NCBI GenBank assembly: GCA_013003325.1
Contig: JABDJU010000356.1
Coordinates: 1 to 7,662, forward strand
DNA length: 7,662 nucleotides
DNA from: Acidimicrobiales bacterium
GTDB taxonomy: Bacteria > Actinomycetota > Acidimicrobiia > Acidimicrobiales > SZUA-35
Direction of reading: 5' to 3'
Positions 1 to 7,184 of the stretch are shown in pieces (the first letter of the stretch is position 1; every line of letters starts with the position of its first letter). Made by a program: the position numbers and the translations under genes. The notes beneath the pieces were generated by a model, which was not told where the DNA came from, ran no database searches, and worked only from the letters and a program-made list of their open reading frames with translations.

Positions 1-3000
1 CTCCGATCGATTCTTGGCGATGCCATCGTTCGCTCGGGAGACGGTTGGCGAATCGACGAGAACGTCTGCAGTGTCGACGTCGCTGAGTTCGAGCGTCTTG
101 GTCGCTCTGCGAAGGGACATCGAGCCGAGCAAGCCGCAACTTTGCTGGCCGATGCCCTCTCCTTGTGGCGTGGCGATCCGTATACAGGTGTCGAGGCCCA
201 CGGGAGACTCGAGGGTGAGATCGCTCGCCTTGACGCACTGCGACTCCAGTTCCTCGAAGCGAGGATCGACTTCGACCTCGCCGCCGGCCGGGTCGGCGAA
301 CTGATTGGAGAACTCTCGACCCTGGTCGCAGATCACCCTTACAACGAGCGACTCCGTGCTCAGCAGATGCTCGCCCTGTACCGATCGGGGCGCCAGGAGG
401 AGGCGCTGCGCTCGTTTTCCGACCTTCGGAAAACCTTGCTTGAGGATCTCGGGATCGATCCGAGCCCGGCGACGGCGGAGCTCGAACGACGGATCCTGTG
501 TCAAGACGACCGACTGCTTGCCATGCCCGAACCCGACGGACAGCCATTGCGTGGGTACCGTCTTATCGAGGCACTCGAGCGCACGAACCACTACACGATT
601 TGGCGCGCGGTGCAGCCGTCGGTCAAGCGCGAAGTGTCCATTCGCCATATCGACCGCAGCCTCAGCGGCAAACCGGACTTCATCCGACAGTTCGAAGCCC
701 GGGCCCAGACGCTGGCCCGCCTGGACCATCCACACCTCGTGCCATTGATCGACTTCTGGCGTGATCCCGACGGGGCCTACCTCGTCGCTGGTTGGCTGTC
801 AGGTGGCTCGCTGGCGTCGTTGTTCGAAAGTCAAGGCTTCAAGATCTCCGACAGTGCGCGTGTTATCCAACACGTCGGCGCAGCCCTCGCCGCATCGCAT
901 CGCATTGGAGTGGCCCATGGAGGTATCAACGCCTCGAACATCTACTTGGACGAAGACGGCAACGCCTTCCTCGATGGCCTCGCCATCGATCACGCATCGA
1001 TGGCGCTCGGTCTGCCTGCCAACGACGCTTCCCGAAGCGCCGATGTGACCGCCCTCGCACGCCTGGCCATGCGCTGCTTCGCCGGTGGCCCTGCGAGCTC
1101 CGATGTCGCCTTGGCCACGCTTCAGCGGGAGCCACTTCCCAACAGCCTGAACGAGATCCTCGAGCGTGCTGCGGACCCCGGCGACACCAGCTATTCGTCG
1201 GTCGATGAGTTCATCGCCGAATTCGGCCAGGCGTCGATGGAAACATCGGAAGCGATTGTCGATCTCGGCGACTTCACCAACCCCTACAAGGGCTTGCGAG
1301 CGTTTGACGAGAGCGACGCCGCCGACTTCTTCGGACGCAGCGCCTTCGTCGACGAAATGGTCGAACAGCTGGCGGGAGACGGGGTTGCGAGTCGTGTCCT
1401 CGCCCTCGTCGGCCCATCTGGTTCAGGTAAGTCTTCGGTAGTGAGGGCCGGGTTGGTGCCAGCGATCCGCGCCGGCGCCATCGTCGGCAGCGAGCGGTGG
1501 TTCATCACCACGATGACGCCCGGGCCTGATCCGTTCTCCGCATTCGACACTGCGTTCGATCGAATCTCGACGGTTCACTCGACGCTGCCTTCGGCTCGGT
1601 CCGGGATCGGCCAGCGAATCGCCGCGATCACGGGCACAAGCGATGTCGTCCTCGTGATCGATCAACTCGAGGAGCTCTTCACGAGCGCACCGGTTGACTT
1701 GGCGGACAGATTCCTGAGCGAACTCTCCACGCTGCTCGAGGACTCGAAGTCACGCCTCCGAGTGATTGCAACACTGCGTGCTGATCACTATGGCGAGCCC
1801 CTGAGCCACGGAGCGTTCGCTCCCTTGTTCAAAGCCGGCGTACTCAGTGTCACACCACTGACCTCAGACGAGCTCATCGAGGTCATCGCCAGCCCTGCAC
1901 ACCACCGAGGTCTCCGCTTCGAGGACGGCCTGATCGCGAAGATCGCTGCGGACGCCGACCGGCAGAGTGCGTCGCTCCCGTTGCTGCAATTCACCCTTGC
2001 CGAACTCGTCGAGAGGCGGGATGGGGCACGACTGACCCATGATGCCTACATCGGTCTGGGCGGAATCACTGGCACGATCGGCACCCGCGCCGAGACGATC
2101 TTCATCGAGGCCGACGACGCTGAACGGGAGGCGATTCGCAGGTGTTTTGCCCGACTTGTGAATCCCGATCAGTCGGCACTCGACGTTCGACGGCGAGCAC
2201 TCGTAGCGGACCTCGGCGACGACCCCAACGTCTCACGTGCTCTGGCTCGATACGGTCAAGCACGCCTTTTGAGCTTTGGTCACGACCCGTCATCGAGGGA
2301 ACCGATAGTCGAGGTAGCCCACGAGGCGTTGTTTCGCGAATGGTCGCGTCTGCGCAAATGGTTGGAAGAAGACCGTGAACTCATTCGGGCCACACAGCGC
2401 CTCGGCGCCGCTTCGAACGAATGGCACGAAGGCGGCAAGAGTGATTCTGACCTCTACCGCGGTGTGCGACTCGAGGCAGCTCTGCAGTTGGAGCGCGAAG
2501 TACCAGAGCGCCTCCGTGCGACCGATCGGGCCTTCCTCGGTGCGTCCCGGGACCTCGCAGAGAGTGAGCAACAGAGGGAACTGGCCCGCTCACGCCGGCT
2601 ACGGCGGCTGCTCACAATGGCTGTCTTCGGCCTTGCGGTTGCGGTTCTCGCAACCGTCGTCGCGGTGGTTCAGGAGCAGCGTGCGAGCCGCCGAGCAAAC
2701 GAGGCGATGGCCCGAGGGCTCGCCGCGACCTCCAGCGTTCTCGCAGATGAACAGCTCGACACCTCGCTCCTGCTCGCAGCCAATGCTGCCGACGTCGACC
2801 CGTCACCGGCCACCGTTGGGGGCCTTTTGAACGTGCTCGAACGTGCTCGAATACTGGACTCGTTCGCAGAGCATGCTCGCGACGACAACGAAGAACTCTA
2901 CGTGTTCGGAGCGATCTCGCTCGCCGCCGATCTGTCGGCCAACACAGTACGGCTCTTCGACACAACGTCCGGCGAGGAGCTCGGGGAACCTGTCGAGGTC

Positions 3001-4797
3001 GGCAGTGACCTCTTGCCCCTCTACGACGTAGAGCTAAGTGAAGATGGCTCGACGCTCGTGGTTGCGACCCAAACCGAGTTGTCGATCTGGAACACCTCGG
3101 ACGGCAGACTCCTGGCCGGCGGCCTGCCCTCGTGGACGCCACAACCGCCTGAACTGCGCCTGTCGCGGTCCGGAACCTATCTACTGACCTCGAGGCCGGC
3201 TTGGCCTCACGTCGAGGTCATTCGCGCCGCCGATGGTGAATCGCTTGGCAGGATCCCCAGTCGATTTGGAGAGTTCTTCCCTCCCACATTCTCTCCAACC
3301 GAGGACCGTCTGGTCTCGGCATCGGCACGCGATGGCGATTGGCTCACGATGTTCTCGCTCCCGGAGCTCGACGAGATTGGGGCCCCAACACCCCTCGCGT
3401 TCCCGGCAAATCTTGCGCTCCTGTCACCCGACGAGTCGTTGATCGCGTTGGCGAACGAGTTCCCAGAGGCGTCCGTCACCTTGCTCGATGCTGTGACCCA
3501 CGAACAGGTCAGCGCGACCCTGTCTCTCGAGGGGGATCGGCTCGCTGACATGACATGGAGTCCCGACTCCACCCGGCTGGCGATGGCTTCCCTTGGAGGA
3601 GAGGTATTGATCGTGGACGCGCTGACTCGAACGATCGAAACCCGACTGTCCGGGCATGCTGGCTTCACGCCGACGATCGAGTTCCTCGACCATGAACGCC
3701 TCGCCGTCATGGTGGACAACACGCTGGCCATCTGGGATTTCGGGCGAGAACCAACGCTGACCACCCGCCTTGCCGACGGCGACGCAGTTGGCGTCGACGT
3801 CCGATCCGACGGGACTTCGGTCGCTTTGGTCGGCCTCCACCTCGACGTCACAACTACCGATGCACCGCCCCGGCGCCTTCCTCTCGGCACAAGCGCCGCC
3901 GGCTGCGGTTGGGTGCGAGCGACACCGTTCGGGCAGTACGCACTTGTCCTGTGTGGAGCAGGGCAGAACTCGTCGGCGATGGTCATCGACTTGGAAACCG
4001 GACCGGTCCACGAGGGACGCCTCACCCTGACAGGCGGCTCTGAGCACAATGCATCGCTCTGGGACGCAGCGCTGAGTCCCGATGGCAGCCGACTGGCGCT
4101 CGTGGGGGCAGCGAATACACCCAGTGGCGAGCGGCGCGGCTTCCTCGGTATGTCGGACCCTGTCACGGGTAAGGCCCTCAGCTCGTCTCTCGAACTGGAC
4201 GTTTGGGTCCTCGCTGCGGTCGCGTGGATGCCGGACGGCGAGTCGATTTTGGTCGGAGGTCAGCTTGGTGATCTGATGTTCGTCGACCCTGAGACGCTCG
4301 CTGTCACGCACTCCATCACAACGTCCGCGATTGCAGCTATCACCGACATCAGCTTCGATCCGGACGGTGACGTCGCAATCGTCGCCAACGAACACGGTGA
4401 GGTGTGGTTGATCGACCTGGCCCGACAAGTGGCCCTCGGTGATCCATTCACGGGCTCGGCGAGTCAGTTCCAGGGGGCTGCGATCAGCCCCGACGGCGGC
4501 CGACTCGCTGCGATCGGAAGAGACAGCGATCTCCGGATCTGGGATACGGGGACGGCAACGCTGCTCACATCACCCCTGAGTGGTGCCGGATCAGGGCGTG
4601 GCTTCGGCGGTGGAAAGGTCCGCTTTCTCGACAATGAACGGTTGCTCACCTTCGACGACGGACCTCCGCTCGTCTGGGACTTCGATCCGGAACGCCTCAA
4701 AGACGTCGCCTGCCGCCTCGCCGGACGCTCCTTGTCGGATGCCGAGCGAGCATCCCACGCGCCCGGCCTCGGTGACCGGGATGCCTGCGGGGCCTGA
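1..4797 (+). CDS. BTAD / pseudokinase / nSTAND1 NTPase / WD40-like transmembrane regulator (5' end outside window)
   Basis: The frame is open from base 1 with no convincing start, so the gene begins upstream; 1598 residues are visible (numbered from base 1). Residues 1-20 resemble the end of an OmpR-type winged helix. Residues 20-166 are a BTAD helical domain (LWRGDPY, LMLALYRSGRQ-like and LGIDPSP motifs), as in AfsR/SARP activators. Residues 186-410 look like a Ser/Thr kinase fold without catalytic residues. Residues 427-850 are an nSTAND1 NTPase: NPYKGLRAF entry motif, Walker A GPSGSGKSS at 471-479, Walker B VVLVIDQLEELF with Asp554, a TLRADHYG motif, and the HEALFREW motif at 774-781. An arginine-rich stretch (863-869) precedes one membrane helix at about 870-890. 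About 14 WD40-like repeats (SPDG...IWD) fill the rest. The protein ends in a Cys-containing tail related to the AC-R-L-R-L-E-C ending of such proteins. Inferred role: membrane-tethered, NTP-switched transcription regulator; target genes unknown. The domain calls are strong, the function is inference. Confidence 0.93.
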   Translation, partial: LRSILGDAIVRSGDGWRIDENVCSVDVAEFERLGRSAKGHRAEQAATLLADALSLWRGDPYTGVEAHGRLEGEIARLDALRLQFLEARIDFDLAAGRVGELIGELSTLVADHPYNERLRAQQMLALYRSGRQEEALRSFSDLRKTLLEDLGIDPSPATAELERRILCQDDRLLAMPEPDGQPLRGYRLIEALERTNHYTIWRAVQPSVKREVSIRHIDRSLSGKPDFIRQFEARAQTLARLDHPHLVPLIDFWRDPDGAYLVAGWLSGGSLASLFESQGFKISDSARVIQHVGAALAASHRIGVAHGGINASNIYLDEDGNAFLDGLAIDHASMALGLPANDASRSADVTALARLAMRCFAGGPASSDVALATLQREPLPNSLNEILERAADPGDTSYSSVDEFIAEFGQASMETSEAIVDLGDFTNPYKGLRAFDESDAADFFGRSAFVDEMVEQLAGDGVASRVLALVGPSGSGKSSVVRAGLVPAIRAGAIVGSERWFITTMTPGPDPFSAFDTAFDRISTVHSTLPSARSGIGQRIAAITGTSDVVLVIDQLEELFTSAPVDLADRFLSELSTLLEDSKSRLRVIATLRADHYGEPLSHGAFAPLFKAGVLSVTPLTSDELIEVIASPAHHRGLRFEDGLIAKIAADADRQSASLPLLQFTLAELVERRDGARLTHDAYIGLGGITGTIGTRAETIFIEADDAEREAIRRCFARLVNPDQSALDVRRRALVADLGDDPNVSRALARYGQARLLSFGHDPSSREPIVEVAHEALFREWSRLRKWLEEDRELIRATQRLGAASNEWHEGGKSDSDLYRGVRLEAALQLEREVPERLRATDRAFLGASRDLAESEQQRELARSRRLRRLLTMAVFGLAVAVLATVVAVVQEQRASRRANEAMARGLAATSSVLADEQLDTSLLLAANAADVDPSPATVGGLLNVLERARILDSFAEHARDDNEELYVFGAISLAADLSANTVRLFDTTSGEELGEPVEVGSDLLPLYDVELSEDGSTLVVATQTELSIWNTSDGRLLAGGLPSWTPQPPELRLSRSGTYLLTSRPAWPHVEVIRAADGESLGRIPSRFGEFFPPTFSPTEDRLVSASARDGDWLTMFSLPELDEIGAPTPLAFPANLALLSPDESLIALANEFPEASVTLLDAVTHEQVSATLSLEGDRLADMTWSPDSTRLAMASLGGEVLIVDALTRTIETRLSGHAGFTPTIEFLDHERLAVMVDNTLAIWDFGREPTLTTRLADGDAVGVDVRSDGTSVALVGLHLDVTTTDAPPRRLPLGTSAAGCGWVRATPFGQYALVLCGAGQNSSAMVIDLETGPVHEGRLTLTGGSEHNASLWDAALSPDGSRLALVGAANTPSGERRGFLGMSDPVTGKALSSSLELDVWVLAAVAWMPDGESILVGGQLGDLMFVDPETLAVTHSITTSAIAAITDISFDPDGDVAIVANEHGEVWLIDLARQVALGDPFTGSASQFQGAAISPDGGRLAAIGRDSDLRIWDTGTATLLTSPLSGAGSGRGFGGGKVRFLDNERLLTFDDGPPLVWDFDPERLKDVACRLAGRSLSDAERASHAPGLGDRDACGA
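2829..2851 (+). repeat. Perfect 10-base tandem repeat inside the large regulator gene
   Basis: The unit acgtgctcga occurs twice back to back (2831-2840 and 2841-2850), and the 10-base periodicity extends over 23 bases. It encodes NVLERAR in the linker between the membrane helix and the first propeller repeat. Ten is not a multiple of three. Loss of one unit would run into a stop near 3031, and gain of one unit into a stop near 3006. Either change would remove nearly all of the propeller but leave the DNA-binding, NTPase and membrane segments. Confidence 0.8.
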
Positions 4798-4806
4798 CCG
4801 ATCAGT

Positions 4807-4823
4807 AGCTCGAGCAGCGAGCT
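4807..4823 (+). terminator. Weak hairpin after the large regulator gene
   Basis: AGCTCG and CGAGCT form a perfect 6-bp stem with a 5-base loop (agcag), starting 9 bases after the TGA stop. There is no T-run behind it, so an intrinsic terminator is only a possibility. It could equally be chance in GC-rich DNA. Confidence 0.25.
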
Positions 4824-4941
4824 CGGCGCTGCGGCCGATTGAAGCGACCTGCTCTGCACCATGTCCCAGTCACCAGAGTCTACATCTGCTGTGATTCCCC
4901 AAAAAGAGAGACCGGGGCGCAAAGATCCGCCGTTGTGGCCG

Positions 4942-4970
4942 ATGACCCGCCGCCCGGGCCATCAGACAAT
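4942..4970 (+). promoter_or_regulatory. Possible sigma-70-like promoter for the Rid-family gene
   Basis: ATGACC (4942-4947, 4 of 6 to TTGACA) and GACAAT (4965-4970, 4 of 6 to TATAAT) are separated by 17 bases. A transcript would start near 4977, about 40 bases before the ATG at 5017. The match is modest. The remainder of the 219-base gap between the two + strand genes shows no convincing gene on either strand. Confidence 0.33.
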
Positions 4971-5016
4971 GGGAGAACTCCGCAGGTAGCGGGTTCAACT
5001 AGCAAGGAGAAGTTCC

Positions 5017-5415
5017 ATGCACACCATCGAGAAGCAGGTGCTGCGCACGGGTCCGTTCGCAGCACTCATTGCCGAGGCCGTCCGTGTTGGCGACACCGTG
5101 TACCTGTCGGGGGCTGTTTCGGTCGACGACAACGGGGAGGTCCTCCACCCAGGAGACCTCGAGGCGCAAATGACGCAGTGCTACAACGCCATCAGCGCTA
5201 CTCTCGCCGAGTTCGACGCTGACCTGTCCAACATTGTCGACGAAACCTGGTTCGTCACCGATGTCGCAGAGGCAATGGCGAACCTCGAGTCAGTTTTTGG
5301 TGCTCGTGCCGTCGCATTCGGCGAACAGCCGGCAATCACCCAGACCTGCGTCGAGGTAAGCGCACTCGTGATGCCCGAGCTAGTCATCGAGATAAAGGCG
5401 GTCGCCCGGGTCTAG
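5017..5415 (+). CDS. Rid (YjgF/YER057c/UK114) family protein, probably without the canonical arginine
   Basis: This 132-residue protein has the usual Rid length and order: VGDTVYLSGAVSVD at 24-37, a GDLEAQM helix start at 46-52, and the C-terminal VEVSAL...PELVIEIKAVA block at 112-130. Rid proteins are small trimeric enzymes with active sites at subunit interfaces. RidA itself hydrolyses reactive enamine/imine intermediates made by PLP enzymes, using an Arg in a PAR(S/T)-x-V motif to hold the substrate carboxylate. Here the matching stretch reads PAITQTCVEV (105-114): the Arg position appears to be Gln109 or lies in a two-residue insertion, while Glu125 of the EI motif is kept. It therefore resembles the non-RidA subgroups (Rid4-7 type), whose activities are mostly unknown. 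The start is well supported: AAGGAG at 5004-5009 sits 7 bases before ATG. It is probably monocistronic and converges on the TadE-like gene with 14 bases between stops. Confidence 0.9.
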   Translation: MHTIEKQVLRTGPFAALIAEAVRVGDTVYLSGAVSVDDNGEVLHPGDLEAQMTQCYNAISATLAEFDADLSNIVDETWFVTDVAEAMANLESVFGARAVAFGEQPAITQTCVEVSALVMPELVIEIKAVARV

Positions 5416-5429
5416 GTGGTCCGGGTCTG

Positions 5430-5822
5430 CTATTCGCAGCGCATCACGCCGGTGCTCGACATCGAGATGGGAGTTGAGCCGATGAGCGGCACCGTGAAAT
5501 CGAAGTCGTAGCTCACGGTCAGTTCGACCGGCGAGCCCGAGTTGCACGCGGTGTTGGAGATAGTGAGGTCGGCGGGGTCGATGGGTTGGGCCGCACTCTC
5601 GGCCGTCGAAGCCGCCAGACCGGGGTCGCCGGTCAACGCCAGCTCGCGAGCTCCTTCGCGGGCTGCATGGCTGATGGTCAGCTTCGCATTGAAGGCGCGC
5701 CCGAACTCGACGATGCCGAACAGAATAAGCGTCAGAACGGGTAGCAGCAGCGCGAGTTCGACCATTGCTGCCCCGCGTTGCCTCGATCGGCCTTTGCGTC
5801 GCGTGATCAGACGATTCTGCAT
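5430..5822 (-). CDS. TadE-like pseudopilin/assembly protein
   Basis: This 130-residue protein has the TadE hallmark N-terminus: a basic leader (RRKGRSRQRG, residues 8-17), then AAMVELALLLPVLTLILFGIVEFGRAF and HAAREGAR at 52-59. Gly17 followed by Ala18 and Glu22 fits the G/xxxxE processing pattern of class IV prepilins: cleavage after Gly17 would place Glu at +5. The hydrophobic segment spans about 20-37. The rest (60-130) would lie outside the membrane and contains two cysteines, Cys93 and Cys129, which could form a disulfide. TadE proteins are minor pilin-like components of Flp/Tad systems, but in Actinobacteria they also occur in small clusters without the secretion ATPase. The gene follows the TadG-like gene after 2 bases and is probably translated by coupling. 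No tad motor or secretin gene is visible in the window, so a pilus role is inference. Confidence 0.9.
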   Translation of the reverse strand: MQNRLITRRKGRSRQRGAAMVELALLLPVLTLILFGIVEFGRAFNAKLTISHAAREGARELALTGDPGLAASTAESAAQPIDPADLTISNTACNSGSPVELTVSYDFDFTVPLIGSTPISMSSTGVMRCE

Positions 5823-5824
5823 CG

Positions 5825-6931
5825 TTATCCTTTCACCAGGCGGACTGAGCCTTCGCCAACAGCCGCCAGGGCCGAGATGTCTTGTGGGGGCTGGATACGA
5901 ATCTTGATTTCAGGCAGCGAACTCGATGACATCGATTGCGGCAGGTTCCCCGGTGGCCGCCAGTCGACGATGGAGAAGGCGATGAGCCCGCGTCGCTCGC
6001 CCTTGGCATTCACGCGGTAGGTGCCGGGGGAGTCGGCGCTGATGTCGCTCTTGTAGACCGGGGAGACGTGGATGAATGACGGATCCACGAATGCGGAGTA
6101 GTCGCTGATGTAGACAGGGTCCACGCAATTCAGAGGATCGAGGCGACTGTCGGGGATGATGGGGCTGAACACCTCGTGCAACATGAAGTCGTTGAAGGTG
6201 TAGGTTCCATCGGGGAACGGGAACGGACAGCCGCTCACGTCGATGTCGATGAGGCCCGGGTCACCGCCTGACGACGGATCTCCCTGCCCGGTCGGAAGCC
6301 ACAACTCAGTCCCGGCGTATTGGTTCGACAATTGGATGAAGACGTCGCTGTCGCCGTTGTCGCTGATCAGATCATCGGCGCAGGACGAGTTCCCGCCGCA
6401 CAAACCGTTGTAGATCGAGTCGACGTCGCTGTCGATCATTTCGTCGTCGATCAGGAATCGCGTCGTCCCTACAGTCCGTACCGCAATCCCGGTCGCCGAA
6501 ATGTCGCTTTCGTTGAGCCCGATGACCGGCGCAAACCAGTGTTGTACGGGGTTTCCAAGCGAGGCAGATCGGTGAGCCGTCACCTCCACGGCGTTGGCCG
6601 GTACCCCTCCCGCGGTGAAGGTGTCGGTGCCGGAATCCCAGTGGCCGATGCTCACATCGGATGACTGGACCAGCGTGCCGTGACCGGGGTGGTTGTCCAC
6701 GCTGTACGACTGCGCCGTCGGAACGACATTCGCCGGCGTGGGGATCTCGTAGACCGCTGCCAAGGCAGCAGCGTCGGCCGCCCGTTGAAGGTCTCGACGA
6801 ACGACGAACATGTGCCCGACGTCTATCGAAAGCGCCGCCATAGCGATCAGAGCCACCATGGCCCCAGCTACGATCACCATTGTCGCCCCACGTTCTCTCG
6901 AACGGGTGGCCTTGTTCGCCTTCACCTGCAT
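5825..6931 (-). CDS. TadG-like membrane-anchored extracytoplasmic protein
   Basis: This 368-residue protein opens with the TadG N-terminal signature. A basic leader (KATRSRERG) is followed by a membrane helix at about 18-36, SIDVGHMFVVRRDLQRAADAAALAA at 35-59, and the second block typical of the family, VEVTAH...WFAPVIGLNESDISATGIAV at 115-151. There is no Glu at +5 after Gly15, as usual for TadG rather than TadE/F. Residues 152-368 form a poorly conserved outer domain rich in Asp, Ser and Pro, with four cysteines (178, 184, 235, 269) that could make two disulfides. I do not recognise this domain; there is no clear von Willebrand A motif as in long TadG proteins. GGAGG at 6935-6939 lies only 3 bases before the ATG. 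GTG at codon 3 (6925) would have more usual spacing of 9 bases, so either start is possible. It is the first gene of a two-gene unit with the TadE-like gene. Confidence 0.88.
   Translation of the reverse strand: MQVKANKATRSRERGATMVIVAGAMVALIAMAALSIDVGHMFVVRRDLQRAADAAALAAVYEIPTPANVVPTAQSYSVDNHPGHGTLVQSSDVSIGHWDSGTDTFTAGGVPANAVEVTAHRSASLGNPVQHWFAPVIGLNESDISATGIAVRTVGTTRFLIDDEMIDSDVDSIYNGLCGGNSSCADDLISDNGDSDVFIQLSNQYAGTELWLPTGQGDPSSGGDPGLIDIDVSGCPFPFPDGTYTFNDFMLHEVFSPIIPDSRLDPLNCVDPVYISDYSAFVDPSFIHVSPVYKSDISADSPGTYRVNAKGERRGLIAFSIVDWRPPGNLPQSMSSSSLPEIKIRIQPPQDISALAAVGEGSVRLVKG
5828..5833 (-). promoter_or_regulatory. Ribosome binding site of the TadE-like gene inside the end of the TadG-like gene
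   Basis: On the minus strand AAAGGA forms the last two sense codons (Lys-Gly) of the TadG-like protein. It is followed by TAA, two bases and the ATG of the TadE-like gene at 5822. This overlap fixes the TadE start and suggests translational coupling. Confidence 0.7.
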
Positions 6932-6967
6932 GACCCTCCCGGTTCCGCCGGTCGCCCAGGTGGCAGA

Positions 6968-6973
6968 ATTATC
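6968..6973 (-). promoter_or_regulatory. -10 box upstream of the TadG/TadE-like unit
   Basis: On the minus strand GATAAT matches TATAAT at 5 of 6 positions, with a start expected near 6961, about 30 bases before the TadG-like ATG. No good -35 hexamer sits 16-18 bases upstream. The palindrome at 6987-6999 overlaps that position, which suggests a promoter dependent on or repressed by a bound regulator. Confidence 0.45.
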
Positions 6974-6986
6974 ACTGCGTGTGACC

Positions 6987-6999
6987 GAACGATACGTTC
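6987..6999. promoter_or_regulatory. 13-base palindrome, candidate operator
   Basis: GAACG-ATA-CGTTC is a perfect inverted repeat with 5-base arms. Its centre is about 32 bases upstream of the inferred transcription start of the TadG/TadE-like unit, so a dimeric regulator bound there would cover the -35 region. A shorter repeat, TCAC-N5-GTGA (6972-6984), lies between it and the -10 box. It resembles but does not match the GAAC-N4-GTTC LexA box, having one base more in the centre. Confidence 0.4.
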
Positions 7000-7121
7000 T
7001 GTGGTTGCGAATCGGCTATGGGTAGTTTTCTCGGTGCCATCTGGGTCGGCCGGCTCTTGCCCCGATCCGACGCTCTCCGAACCATAGGTGCCGTCTGTCG
7101 CCGGTGGCCGTGTGGCGTCGC

Positions 7122-7143
7122 TGCCGTCCTGGCCGGACGGGCA
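7122..7143. other. GC-rich imperfect hairpin in the intergenic region
   Basis: TGCCGTCC (7122-7129) pairs with GGAC-g-GGCA (7135-7143), leaving one bulged G and a 5-base loop TGGCC. It lies about 50 bases past the stop of the AraC-type gene. No T-run follows on the minus strand, so it is at best a weak terminator or an RNA structure in the read-through transcript. Confidence 0.25.
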
Positions 7144-7184
7144 ATTCTGTGGATCGGTGGCGGCAGCGATCACGGGAAGTTGGG

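Noticed and set aside
142..144. TTG at 142 as the true start of the large regulator
   Set aside because: The frame is open upstream to base 1 and encodes recognisable winged-helix/BTAD sequence (GDGWRIDENVCSVDVAEFERL), so the gene starts outside the window.
3207..4428. Two long minus-strand open frames (319 and 334 codons) opposite the propeller region
   Set aside because: Low-complexity Arg/Ser-rich translations without domains; they are shadows of the strongly supported + strand gene, whose repeats are clear.
1..4797. Anti-phage STAND (Avs-like) defence protein
   Set aside because: The NTPase is nSTAND1 but it is fused to BTAD and a membrane helix, with no nuclease or other effector domain and no defence neighbours; a regulator is the simpler reading.
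4933..4970. TTGTGG as the -35 box of the Rid promoter
   Set aside because: The spacer to GACAAT would be 26 bases, too long; ATGACC with 17 bases fits better.
5416..5429. Shared bidirectional terminator between the convergent Rid and TadE-like genes
   Set aside because: Only 14 bases, with no stem and no T-run on either strand.
6987..6999. LexA (SOS) box
   Set aside because: The central spacing is GAAC-N5-GTTC instead of N4, and the downstream genes are not SOS-type.
6922..7173. 83-codon minus-strand open frame between the AraC-type gene and the TadG-like gene, rich in Pro, Gly, Ser and Asp
   Set aside because: No ribosome site before its ATG, no recognisable domain, it overlaps the start of the TadG-like gene, and its second half covers the promoter-like signals. 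Probably chance in GC-rich DNA.
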